This document shows positions 21,095 to 34,282 of a stretch of DNA of 38,055 nucleotides, piece after piece. Location: NCBI GenBank assembly GCA_900155495.1, contig FTLJ01000678.1, positions 1-38,055 of the forward strand, read 5' to 3'. Source of the stretch: Porogramme epimiltina. Its lineage: Eukaryota > Basidiomycota > Agaricomycetes > Polyporales > Polyporaceae. Made by a program: the position numbers and the translations under genes. Below the pieces are notes generated by a model. That model saw only the letters and a list, made by a program, of their open reading frames with translations, made no database searches and was not told the DNA's origin. Each line of letters opens with the position of its first letter. The stretch's first letter is position 1.

Positions 21095-23127
21095 CTATAG
21101 CTCGCTTTTACCGGGCCCCTGATCCTTCCCGGAAAGCTTAAATAGGCTGGATGCAATCTTCATCGCTTCCGCAAATCCGTCCACCAGCCCACGCAGGCAT
21201 CCCACAGTCCCATCGCGGCACGCGCGCATCCAGTTTAGAATGCCGGATAGGAAATCCTCCGGCGCTTCGGGGTTACTCGCGGTGGGCGAGTGGTGAGCCT
21301 GTTTCATTAACAGTCAACGATAGACCCAAAATGCGTGCGACATGATCGTCGCTCACCTTGGGAACCTTCGCGGCCGCAGCCTCAGCAGCTTCGACGAGCC
21401 GCTTTTCCTCCTCAACGCCAGTTTCAGCCCACATCTTACGGAAGTCCTGGACCATGTGCAGAGACTCGACGAGGCGATGGAGGGTATTGAGGAGCGCAAC
21501 GAGTTCAGAACGCTGAAGAAGGTTCGCATTCGACTTCGGGCTGCGTAAGAAAGACCACATGAGTATCATTCTTGGTGAGAAGCCAGAATGTAGACACTTA
21601 CTCGAGAGTCTTCTCGTCCAGCTCGAACAGCACCTTGAGCGCCGTCGCGATACCGGTCGTCTGCACCTTGCCCCACAGCCTGCACTTGTCGCAGCCGACA
21701 CAGTCCATGATGCGCGTCACGTTCCGGAAGTGCTCCTTGAACTCCTGCTTGAGCACGTTCGCGTTCTCCCCGCGGAACAGCACCGACTCGTCGAACTTGC
21801 CGACCGCGCGAGCGATGTCGATGACCTTCGTCAGCCGCTCAAATGTCTCCACGTCGTCCTCGTGCGTGCCGGTGCCGCAGTAGTCGTACGCCGAAAGGTA
21901 CGGGCCAAGGCGCGCGACCGCGCGCAGGAGCAGGACCGCGTCGAAGTACATGTATTGTAGCCGCTCAGGGAACGCAGCTACACGGGTGATGAAACACTGG
22001 AGGTTGGGGCCCTACAATATCCCAGTGTGAGCACAATCCGTCAACGACCATGAAGTAATCTGTCATACCCAAGTGCCAGTGGTCTGGTTCATGTCTTCAT
22101 GGCAAATGTGTGTCGAGATACTTGCGTGAAGGCCAGAGACAACCTTGTAGTACACCCTACGCTCCAAACACTCTTTCGCGCTCTCCTTCCCATCTGCCCG
22201 CACCGCACCCGTCATTGTGTCCGACAGGCTAACGGGAGCAGGATTTGGCGAGTTCGACGTCAAGAAGGTGTCTTCTGTCATGCCGAAGCAGTTCTCCTCG
22301 TAGATGGCCTTCCACACGCGGTGCGCAGAGGGTCCGGTGTATCCGGTGAACCGCTCGGGGTTCAGCGAAAGGTCTACGTAGTCGCCCTCAGTTTCATCGT
22401 CCAAGAAGCAGAAGTCTGAGTCGCGGTAGTAGCAACCCGGAAGTTCTGTCCTCTGCTAGGGATCAGCTTCGTCGGACCGGCATTTGCAGAACGGTACTTA
22501 CCTGATCCCCTGTCTCGACCTTACTCAATGCAGCGGCTCTCCATTTCTCAGGGATTTCACTCTGCACCACAGAATGATAGAAGAAGGGCGGAGTCAGCGG
22601 AAAGCCGCTGGGCATAAGTCCCACACACGTACCTCGTCTACGGTCGTAATCCCACACTCCCTATTCATGCAAAATCCGTTCTCTTGCCAATACGGGCAAT
22701 CACGGTAGAGGTCGGCCTGTAGGGACGGGCACCACCTTAAGGTCAGAGCCTGTCTACGGGGTGAGGGCGGCGCACGACGTACCCGGAAGTACTTGAAGAA
22801 CGGCGTCTCGACTAAGGAGTGCAGTTCATCGTATAATGTGTCGGTTACGCTCTCGACGGTCTCGAAGTCGCATTGTGTAGTCTCTATGGGACCCGTAGGC
22901 TACATATGGCGGAATCTCAGCTCAACACTAGGCATTTCCTGAAGGAGACTCACGAACTGCTTGCACGCCGGCTCGGTGACCGGCTCGTGCTCTAGTACCG
23001 ACTTGACCTGCCCGGTGCGCCCGAGTTGGTTGCCGAGCAGCGACTGCTGGGCTTCAGAGGCAAATGCGCCGGACGGCGGGTCGAGGAGAAACGCGAAGAG
23101 GATCGCGTAGAGTGTGCGCGAGAGCAT
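21095..23127 (-). CDS. ERO1: Endoplasmic reticulum oxidoreductin 1
   Basis: Eight exons on the minus strand: 23127-22954, 22899-22783, 22716-22633, 22561-22502, 22452-22069, 22011-21602, 21540-21357 and 21298-21095. They encode 538 residues (yeast Ero1 is about 560). An N-terminal signal peptide (MLSRTLYAILFAFLL) leads into the lumenal domain. Known family role: an FAD enzyme that passes electrons from protein disulfide isomerase to oxygen. Visible signatures are YRDCPYWQ, the shuttle pair C113-MNRE-C118, GCYYRDSDFCFLDDE, NPERFTGYTGPSAHRVW (FAD pocket), and the active-site triad DCVGCDKCRLWGK with Cys at about 377, 380 and 383, followed by GIATALKVLF. The C-terminal exon adds a helix-rich tail ending Lys-Ser-Glu-Leu, similar to an ER-retrieval signal. 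All junctions keep phase and rebuild conserved motifs. Confidence 0.95.
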
Positions 23128-24095
23128 GCGTGGGCGTGGGCGGGTGGCTGTAAGGAGAGGGGGCGTGCGGAGTCTTGTCTCGGACCCGGCGTTCTACAAC
23201 GGTGTCGCCGGTCGCAGTGTTCAGTAGGGAGGGAAAGACCGCGCGCCGCGCAGAGGCTCGAGGGGATATAAAGGAGGGAGAGTGCGCGAGGCCGAAAGCC
23301 GAGGCGGAGAAGGTGTCTTGATGCAAGCGCGCGGGCGCGGGTGCGCGGAGATGTGTGTCAGACACGATCGGGGGGAGACAGGCCACGTCGGCGCGAGAAC
23401 ACGGCAGCGCCTTTGCATCGTCGGCCGCGGCCGCGCTCCAGCATGGTCCAGCCTTTCCTGGGCGGGACCCCTCGACGACTCTCGACCCTGTTTGTTGTTA
23501 GTTGACCGTCTTAACTGTCTGCTACCGTAGTCGAGGCGTATGTAGACCTGATGTGTGGACAGGTCTCCGCCATTATTGCACCGCCTCCCAACGTACTTTC
23601 CGTCCTCGACACGCCACCTGAAGCAAAATTTAGGCATGCTTCCGCTGTGCCACGTTGACTGCTTGGCACGGGTGTCCGAGCTTCACGCGGGTTGTGGGAG
23701 GGTAATACAAGTCCCATTCTCTTGCACTAACCCTAATTACAGGAGGCCGCGGACGGGCATGCGCAAATGAATGGGATAAGGGGGAGTACAGGCGAATTGC
23801 AAGCGAGTGTGTGTGTGTGATATGTACGGTGCAATGCAGATGCCGGAGGATAAGGTCGGGAGTAGGGAAAGCAGAAAGAGTACGTACGAGACGACAGTAG
23901 TAGCAAAAAGCGCCCCTGTGGCAATAAGATATAGTGAAGGGTGTGGTACCTACGTAAAAGGAGGGAACGGGGGGATAGAGACAGTCCTAGAATACACTAC
24001 GCTACGCAAATCTCAGAGCATTCCGTGAGCGATTACACGATCCAGACAGATGACGACAACGAAAGCACCACGGGAACCTAGGGCCATGACCACGG
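23128..24095. other. Intergenic: ERO1 upstream region and 3' flank of the next minus-strand gene
   Basis: This 968-bp region carries the ERO1 promoter in its first few hundred bases. It includes a CCACGT-type site at 23383-23388 and, farther out, a short GT dinucleotide run near 23807-23819. No gene is supported. The right half likely contains the 3' UTR of the gene that ends at 24096. Confidence 0.45.
23265..23272 (-). promoter_or_regulatory. Possible TATA-like element of ERO1
   Basis: On the minus strand the sequence tttatatc lies about 140 bp upstream of the ERO1 ATG, followed by a C/T-rich stretch. Position and orientation fit a TATA-type core promoter, but this is a short match and unproven. 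Confidence 0.3.
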
Positions 24096-26268
24096 CTACG
24101 GTTGTAGGATGAGCTGAGCGCCGGTCAATGACGACACGACCTCGACGTGGCTCTGGTTCCCGCTCTTCGGACCCATTGGTGGTGGCGGTGGCCGCGGCGG
24201 GACGCCAACCCATCCAAGGATCTGCGAGCTCGAGATCAGGTCGTACTCGAGACAACGACCTGCCCCGGTAGCAGTCGACGCGGCTGCTGCTGCGGTCGTG
24301 GTCGTAGCCGAGAGGGAGGGCAGGTACATCCGGACCTTGCCCTTCTTCATCGACATGTCGATGTGATCCAGGTTGGAGTTGACGGATCTCGCAGCGACAA
24401 CTGCCGATGGGGCCACCGACGAGCTCGATAATGACGACGATGAGCTCTTGCTGCTGCTAGCGCTGTTGTTGCTAGAGGAGTCGTCGTCGCTGTCGTCGCT
24501 GTCGCTGTCGTAGTGCGTGTTGAAGTCCGTGCCATCCCATGTGAGTACGTCTGCCTGGGCGAACATGGTGTTGACGTCGAAAGTGCCCGCATAATTGTTA
24601 TCGAGCGTTACGCGGGTATTGCCCAGGTTATTCGCGGCCCGCATCTGCATGTTGACCGGGTTGGCGGAGACGTCATGGACTATGGCAACGTTCAACGGCG
24701 CGTTGAACGTCTCCACGTGCGTGAGGAAGTTAGGACCAGGGGGCGGTGGTGGACCGTCATCGTCGTTATCGGAATCGGAATCGCTGTTGTCATCGTCACT
24801 CGAGGGGGGCGTGAGGTACAGCGTGACATTCGCGTTGAGGATACTAGATGGCCAACGTGAGTACAAGAGAAGGTGGGAGCACAAATTTTCATACCTATTG
24901 CCAGTGGCAATGTGCATGTAGGTAGGCTTCCGTGATGTAGCATCATTGTATAGATGTACGTCAGCATTGATGGGACTGTCCGACAATCAGTGCACTGGGT
25001 TAAGTTGGTGAGTTGCTCAGAGACACGCACGCAGAGACGGTTTCTAAGGACAGCTGTTGAGAGACCTTGAAGGATCCGCGAATCTCCGCCGTGGAAGCCT
25101 TGACGACAGCTGAAGACGCTTGCAGCGACTGCGGAGAAGGCATTATTTAGTCCCAGGCCAAGACAGAAGGTGTCAGATTCCGTACCTCCACGTAGACGCC
25201 CGACATGGCTCCACCGAAGATGACGCTATCAAAGGTGATATAAGGGTCGAGCTGACCGTACGTATGCTGGAAGTGAGGAAGATGGCACAGTAGTTGGGGA
25301 ATATAGCGGGGGGAGGGGTCGCTTTGAGGGAGCAGGAGAGTGATGTTGAAGGTAAGGGCATCGGTCAGGTTCAGGCTTTGTGGTGTCTGCACAGATTTGT
25401 TCAGTGTCGCTTCTTCTACACCATGAAGACCACAGAACACATACAAAAATGTATAATCCACCGCCTGAACCCGTCTCCATCATGCAGACATGAGTGGAGT
25501 TGGTGAGCTCCTCACTTGTGGTGTGCATCGTCACAGAGACTACACCGTCGGGGACGGATGCGTCGTCGTTGACAGTAACAAGTAAGGAGCCCGCGAATTG
25601 GTTGAGATATGTGGCATTTGAAGCATAGGAAATGTTGGTATTGAGGTAAACAGAGCCGTTGACTGGTATGTGATAGTCCAATCTAAAATAGGGGACAAAG
25701 CTGTTGAACGACAATGGACTGAATGAAAATGGTATCAAAACTCACTGGGACATAAACATCGACCCATCTGGCCTGTCCTTCACATTCCAAGCATTACATG
25801 ACTTCGCTGCCGATATCCGTAAAGGGGCATCGCCGAGGTTGATGGAATTTGGTGGAGGTCCGTCATCCGCCCAAGACTGGTATGGATTCGGCTTGATGGT
25901 GGATTTGGACTTCTTGAGTTTCTACGAGGGATGAGATGGTTGAGGGGGGAGATGTGGGGAGAGTAAAAAGAAAAATGACGCACAACAACAAGAATGGGAA
26001 GGCCAATGACAACGGTAAGGAAGAAGTACGCAGCAAGAATGTATATTGTATATCTCCTGCATCTCCGCCTGCGGGTCCGCTTCTCCTTGATTTCGGGGTA
26101 AGAAAGGGTGGTTGGCCTGAGTTGGGCCTGCGAAGATTCGTAGTCGGGAGGGAGAGAGGGGGTGGGTGTGATAGGACGGGTGACGGGAACGGATGAAGAT
26201 GAGGCCTCTGCCACGAGCTTTGGAGACGGTTGCACGTCGTGCTTGTCGAGTCCATCGAGCAAGATCAT
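24096..26268 (-). CDS. Single-pass membrane protein of an uncharacterised fungal family
   Basis: Seven exons on the minus strand: 26268-25984, 25921-25746, 25682-25445, 25386-25186, 25128-25031, 24975-24895 and 24843-24096. They encode 608 residues. Residues 1-62 are a disordered Pro/Ser-rich segment. A basic block (RTRRRRCRR, about 64-72) precedes one hydrophobic helix at about 73-95 (TIYILAAYFFLTVVIGLPIL). The remainder would be extracellular by the positive-inside rule, a type II topology. This part contains short repeated beta-strand motifs of the kind SLETVSAPINADVHLY, NSILNANVTLYL and NAPLNVAIV with several N-glycosylation sites, an acidic/Ser-rich insert at about 480-515, and a Pro-rich segment before the end (VVSSLTGAQLILQP). 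The strand-rich pattern resembles adhesin-like beta-solenoid domains. I recognise the general family from Agaricomycetes but know no function. The intron 4 to exon 5 junction is the least certain. Confidence 0.75.
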
Positions 26269-28247
26269 GGCCGGGCGGACGGGGAGCTGAGTGGCATGGA
26301 GGACTCTGGAGGGAAGGGAGAGAGAGCTCAGGGAAAGAGAGGGGTGCGGCGTGAGTATCGTCTTCGCCCACCGGCGGAGGCGCCCCCCGCGGCCGCACTC
26401 GGCAACGCCCGGGCCCGTCGGCCAGTCGTCGCAAATCGCTCTCTGATCGGTTCTGGTCGCCTTGAGCTCAGCGGCTCTGATCCCGTCCTGCGTCCCATGG
26501 GCCGTCCATGGGAGCCATGCTCTCCCCTCGACATCCACCTCGGCCTCATCTCTTTCTCCGCCCCCGCTCCCACCCCCTCTCGACGGTCCCCTCTAGCTCG
26601 CCCGCCGCCCCCGCCCTCCTCCGAACACGGCCCGGGGCCTCTCCGACACAGGTTCGACTCTCCCGTCGCCGACGGCAGGAGCCTTCGCACCTCCACACAG
26701 ACGCACCCGGCAACCACAGAAGCTCGTAGACCTCATGCTGCCACCCGGTGCAACCCCCGCCGTTTCGCCGTTCCTATCGCACCTCAACGTTCTTGCAGGC
26801 GACGCCGCCGCACTGGGACCCAACACCGTGCATCATCCTCATCAGAGGCTCACGCGCCCTCACGTTGGCAAATGTAACAACCCCGTACATATACCAGACG
26901 GAATATAATAGAACAGCTTGAGACACAAGGTTCAGACCGCGCATCGAGTGCGGAGACCGGTCGTAATGGTGTGGCAATGACATAAGCAATGACTTACTCA
27001 TACGCCGAAGAAGACTGTGTAGAGGGCACAGGCCTTATACTCGCGAAGAGTCGTCCTGACCGAGCAGACGGCTCGCTGACCAGAGACCCTCGACTTCCGC
27101 ACCACTCTACAAACGGGTGAGTAAGCGAAATTCGGGAATGAAGTCGCACGCCGAGTCGAAGCGGTGGGAACAATTGAATGGGAGTTGTGTCCAGCACGGC
27201 TGCCCCAGCGCGGTCGCAGAACGTCGAGGACGAATCGTCTGGGGCGAGTAAGATGGGTGAGAATACACGCCACCACGCCCCATGACGGGCTGGAGGACGG
27301 CCAGTCTGAAGAGACGGAGGAGCGGAAGCATTTGTCGATGATTGACACGACGCCGAAACAGGATACGAGCCAACTTAACGGAAATTCGACCCTCACTGCC
27401 CCGCGCTGGCTTATAAGCTCGACAGCCCACCTTGCTGCCATCTCGACACACTATCTGTGCGATGGGCGGCCCGGTCGATCGACGGAGGTGGTGGGCGCGG
27501 CGGCATGTGCACCGCCGGGTGGGGAATGCTAGAAGGGCGGTTACACGCGACACACAGAACCTCAAATTCCACGCCCGTCGCGGAAAGAACAAGCGTGGCG
27601 AGTACCAAATGCGCGATATATGTCAGCAGCGTGCAGTGAGGCCAATGGCGGGGGCGGCAAATCCGCACAGGGGTCAAAGAAGGGCGTATCTAACATACGA
27701 CGGTTGTCAGACGGTGCCGAATTCCAGATTCCTGCACATGCCGCAGTCATTAGCTTCAGATCCGTGGCAATAACGGCGGTTACAATTCCAGATACTGGAG
27801 GGCCGACGATGATGGACGAGGGCCAAGCGGCTCCGCAGGGCCAATCCTGAGCGGGTCATATCCATAACAGGGCGGTGACCATGGGCGTTGCACGGGCGTC
27901 TTTGTATCTCCCCGCACACCATTGGTCTCTACTCTGCTTCACTCCCAATCCCCCCGCCCTTTCGCGACGTCGCCGGCGACAGCCTCAGCGGCCATGTATC
28001 AGCGACCCGTGTGCGAGCCCCGCCTCAGCGGAGGCTGGGGGCGACAGATGACTACGCCCAAGCCCCGGCAGCAAGTCAGGCAGCCCCGATTGCGTGATTA
28101 CTCCCTCACTCTTCCTCATCTATAAAATCTCCCCTGCGACATATCTCCTCCTCACTCACCGCCGCCCCTCCTCCGCTCCTCGTCTCCCGACGCACTCCCC
28201 TGCTTAGATCGCATTCTTCCATATCTTTATTTCCTCCTCTAGATAAA
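26269..28247. other. Divergent intergenic region between the membrane-protein gene and MET3
   Basis: About 2 kb separating two divergently transcribed genes. The 26350-26870 part is C-rich on the plus strand and holds a 215-codon open frame of low-complexity composition with no motifs. The MET3 promoter lies at the right end, with a TATA box at 28121 and C/T-rich leader sequence. I see no other gene, RNA gene or repeat that I can support. Confidence 0.45.
28121..28128 (+). promoter_or_regulatory. TATA box of MET3
   Basis: TATAAAAT lies 120 bp upstream of the MET3 ATG, at the head of a C/T-rich stretch typical of strong fungal transcription starts. A start site some 30-60 bp downstream would give a 5' UTR of about 60-90 nt. 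Confidence 0.5.
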
Positions 28248-30205
<1,958 letters not shown>

Positions 30206-31674
30206 GTGGGTACCCGGCTGGGTCTTCTTGTTTCGCGCTTTATCCTCTCTCCCTCCCTCTCGGACGCTCCGGTCGTCGCATAGCGGCGGTTGGCTGGTGA
30301 TCCTGTGCTGTCTAGTGTTTGTTTAGATCGTGTTTATCATCCTCATCCTCATCATCGTTTGGGAAGTCCTCATTATGTATCCAATATAGAGCATGTACAT
30401 AAGATACAGGGTGCGCATCAATAATTTATGCCACATCGCGCCTTCATGAAAACCGCCTGTCTCGTCTAAGCGCAACAGCCTCGACATCCAATACCCATTG
30501 TTCGAGAGCAAGTGTGGGGTAGCGACCGGCTGAACTGGAGTTTACAATATTGGAAGCTTCTCCAGTGTTCCCCCGCGAGCCCCAACTGCCTTCAAGCGTT
30601 GCTGTCAAGTGACGCAGATACTAAAACCGTAAGGAGCTGATCCATTGGATTGAGTCGCCGAGTACTACAACGAGATTCTCGAAGACACTACTTGCGACTC
30701 GGAGCATGCGCCTTTCCGTATATACATAGCATAGTCGCCCTCGCGATATTTCCTCGGCTTCAAGTTGAAGCGGTAGTGACGTCGACCAGAGGACGGGTCC
30801 CGTCCCGGGCGCCCTCTCGAGAGGTCGACCGACAACCGGTAATCACGATGCCCCGGGGCAGTGCTGTGAACTCGAGCCGAGCGGTTGTCCAAGGCTATGT
30901 GTTCGAACCAGGTCGAGTCTGTACTACCCCCGGGACGAACCGTTACGAGAGCTGCGCTGAGCCGCAGCACATGAACTTCGCACATTCATCGAAGCAGTAC
31001 ATAGCACGGCTGCGGATGACACGGTCGACCCACCATCCTCTTTCGCAAGCCCGCCACAAGGATGCGAAGGGGGCTTCCGTTTAAGGCATGGGATCAGGGC
31101 GGTCATGTCGCGCGAGGGCCGGACATCAAACCACTTCGACTTGAACCACATCATCCGCGCCGTGCAACCCGCACCCAAGCGCGCCAAGCCCGGGCTCCCA
31201 TTTTCTCCTCAGTCCTGTGTCTGTTCTGTCTCGGGGCGAGGCCCTCGTGCGGTGTGTCCTGTCAGGTCCAACTGAATGTCTATTGCTGATATGCGTTGTC
31301 TATAGACTGATGTATCCATGTTAAATGACATCTCGACCCTCGAGCGATGCTGAAACAGTGCCATTTCCGAGCGCGTCCGAGCACACACGTCCCCGACGCT
31401 GTGCGCGGATCAACCGCCCGCCCAAGGGCGGCACCAATGGCTACGCTCCAGTGCTGTTAGCCCGCCCGGAGCTACGCGGCTGGATGATGAAGAGGGCCTC
31501 GCCAGCGCCCTTGACGCGGGGCGCGACCGGTGTACGCGTGCGCCGTGCGGTACCTTGGGGTGCAGGTCATATACGCGCGACAGGCGCGACCGCGAGGGCG
31601 TTCCCCTCCTCTTTTCCCTTCTCTCTTTTCTCGCCTGTCGATCTTGGGCAGTTTCTTTCGGAGGTTGAGATTCT
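30206..31674. other. Intergenic between MET3 and the first aspartic-peptidase gene
   Basis: About 1.5 kb. The first 200 bp is the MET3 3' flank with a T/C/A-rich CAT-repeat-like stretch near 30330-30358. The middle contains short frames without motifs, and a chance match to a tRNA A box next to a GTTCGAA motif (30873-30909) with no room for an anticodon arm. The last 80 bp before 31675 is C/T-rich, probably the promoter or 5' UTR of the following gene. Confidence 0.45.
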
Positions 31675-34282
31675 ATGGCGCGCTTTATTTGCAACACCAT
31701 CGTTCTGTCATTTCTGATTTCTGCTCTTTCACTCACGGATGGACTCTTTGGTGCGCGTGGAATGGTGGTGGAAATCGAGGGTGTGAGAAGAGCAACGGGT
31801 GGACTGGAGAAGAGAAGTGTCATGGGCTCTTTGGGCGGGGATCTGGACTATTATGTCAACGTCACCCTGGGCGGGAAGAGCTTTACGCTCGTTGTAGACG
31901 ACAACAGGTGAGCTATATATCTGCAATCGTGCAACGCAGAGTTAACAAAGTAGCGTTCCGTACATGCAGTTCTGACCTCTGGGTGTCTGGGAGCGTGCCG
32001 GAATCTAGTTCTACGTCGGCTAACGCTTCAACTAGTTCGGGGAGCAGTACTGTGTCAGGTAAACGGCTAGGTGTAGACTGGAGAGAACAAGTTATTGATG
32101 ACATGCACGTCTGTAGGGAATATCGACATTGCGACGCTACAAATGGGAGGTCTATCTTTTGGGCAGGCATACAGTAAGAATTAACCCCGTTAGTTTTCGT
32201 GGGTTCACGCGATGACAATGATGGCAGTTCAGCAGGAAGTTGACGCAGAGCATCCGGATGGCTCTGGGGTTCTCGGGCTAGGTCCAAGAGTTGGCTCGGC
32301 GATATTCAATGCGTTGAATACGTCTCAAGGCAACACCGCTCTGGATAACATGTTCAAGCAGGGCTCCTCGGATGCCACAACAATGTCTCTACTCCTCACC
32401 CGGACGATTAATTCGAGCAACGGGGTTCCTGGCCAGCTTTCTGTGGGCGAAGTCATCTCCGGCCAGGACGACGTCTCAAAGATGCCTCAACTCACGGTGG
32501 ACCGGAATTCAGGCGATCAGAATTGGATGGTTCTCCTCGATGACGGTGGAATGGTTGGCGCCAGTGGAAATCCCCTCAACGGCACGAAAGGCACCCAGCT
32601 GAAAGCTGTGTTCAATTCCGTGTATACTTTATCTCAAGTTCCCAAGTACGTTTCTCCATTATTCTGTTGAGGGTGTACATTGACGTTCGAAAAAAGGGCA
32701 ATAGCAGATGCAATATATGCAGATGTACAGGGAGCAAATTTTACGACGATACCAGCTGCGTCATCTCCTGTATGGGTGCTTCCGTGCGACGTCGAGCTGA
32801 ACGTCACTGTAAAACTGGGTGGCACGTCGTACCCCGTCCACCCGCTTGATGTCGTTCTGGATGACATCCTTGCCCCTGCGGACAAGAAGGGAAAGCAAGC
32901 GTGTGTCGGCTCCTTCCAACCTAAGACGACGACAGATCCCTATGACATAGTATTTGGCATGTCCTTCTGTGAGTGGCGACTGTCTGGTTCGAGACGACAT
33001 CCTGACGTATGCTCCCATAGTGCGCAACGCATACTTACTCATGAACTTTGGTAACATCGCCGATGACGCGTCCTCAGATGCCGGGGACCCATACATGCAG
33101 CTCTTACCCATGACCGACCCAGCGAAGGCCCACTCGGATTTCACGCAGCAACGCGTCCAGTCGCCGAACTCAAACTTGCTCGTATCAAGCGATACTCGAG
33201 AGACCGCTTCGGAGAAGTTTCATCGTCAGTTACCGTGGATAATTGCGGGGACGATCGTCGGGACTCTGCTCCTTGGGTTCGGCCTCGCAGCACTCCTCAT
33301 CTATCTGCGCGGGAGGCGGTACCGTTCTCTCAATGCGCCACCGCCGGACGGGTTTCACGAAGAGTCGAAGACGGCCGACTCGGTTCCCAAACGTTTCCTC
33401 ATCCTGGACTCGCCGTCATTGAAGACCAACGATCTTCCACAGAAAGCTACGACTGGGTTGGGTTCACCATATGTTCGGGAGTACCGTGAAGCCATGTCAC
33501 GCAAAGCCAAAGCCGGAGACCTATCTCCCAACCGGCGACCGCCTAGCGGACTCAGCAGATTCAGCATACACAAGGACGCTACAGGGGAGAAAGCATCGCT
33601 CATCAGCGGTGCCGTGGCACCTGCTATAACCGCACCACCTGCCGCAATGACACCACCGCCTGCGACACCACCTCTGCCGCCGGTGTTGGTGATTGGAGCT
33701 GCGACGTCCAACGAATCCGTGAGCACCACCGCGGCGACGAAAGTAGCACCGCTCCCGCCACCTCCCCCATCATCCACCTCCTCGCACACCAGTTCCGCGA
33801 GCACTCGCACGACGCCCTCCCCCAGGCCCGACCCGGCTCTGGACCCAATGTTCGACAAACCCCTCCCCAACCCGTATGCGGATCATCACCCCGAGCCCGA
33901 GCTCGTCACCCCCGCCGACGACAAGCCCCTCCCCAACCCGTACGCCGACGCGCACGGCCACCCCGAGACCTCGGAGGCCGCGCGCGCGGACACGCCGAAC
34001 CCGTACGACCGCCTCCCGCCCGTGCGGCCGCTCCGCGTCGCGAAGCGCGCGGGCTCCGCCGCAGAGGAGGCGCTCGCGCGCCCGCCGCACGCGCACGCGT
34101 TCGACATGGGCCGCACGTCGCGCGACTCGGGGATCTACACGCTGCCGGCGCTGCAGATTTCCGCGTCGTCGCTCATGCACATCGCGCCGCGCGCGCGCTC
34201 GCGGGGCTCGTCGAGGGACTCTGAGCGGGCGCTTGGCTCGAGGAGCTCTTCGCGGGACGTCGGGTCGCGGCGGGTGCGATAG
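31675..34282 (+). CDS. Membrane-anchored pepsin-like protein with degenerate active site (pseudo-peptidase)
   Basis: Six exons: 31675-31907, 31970-32058, 32117-32173, 32228-32645, 32697-32968 and 33021-34282, encoding 776 residues. An N-terminal hydrophobic signal is followed by an A1 aspartic-peptidase fold: YYVNVTLGG, then VVDDNSSDLWVSG where the usual DTGS is D75-D-N-S, VLGLGPR, and AVFNSVYTLSQ where the second DSG/DTG has become N256-S-V. The C-lobe end (WVLPCDVELN, CVGSFQP, IVFGMSFLRNAYLLMNFG) is well kept. The flap Tyr seen in the neighbour at 35495 has no counterpart here. A transmembrane helix (about 429-452) is followed by RGRRYRS and a 324-residue cytosolic tail rich in Pro and Ser. 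Intron positions and phases (2,1,1,2,1) match the gene at 35495, so the two are tandem duplicates. Proteolysis is unlikely; a binding or sensing role is inference. Confidence 0.85.
33854..33949 (+). repeat. Duplicated DKPLPNPYAD segment in the pseudo-peptidase tail
   Basis: Two near-identical 30-bp segments, 33854-33883 and 33920-33949, encode the same ten residues, DKPLPNPYAD. A third partial copy (TPNPYDRLPP) lies near 33990. The repeated Pro-Asn-Pro-Tyr core could be a docking or endocytosis motif on the cytosolic side. Confidence 0.8.

Noticed and set aside
26230..26877. A 215-codon plus-strand open frame in the divergent intergenic region
   Set aside because: It overlaps the start of the minus-strand membrane-protein gene, is Pro/Arg/Ser-rich, has no motif and no splice continuation.
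30873..30909. A tRNA Leu/Ser-like A box (GCCGAGCGGTTGTCCAAGGC) followed by GTTCGAACC
   Set aside because: The two boxes are only about 12 bases apart, leaving no anticodon arm, and no acceptor stem can be paired; a chance match or at most a tiny relic.
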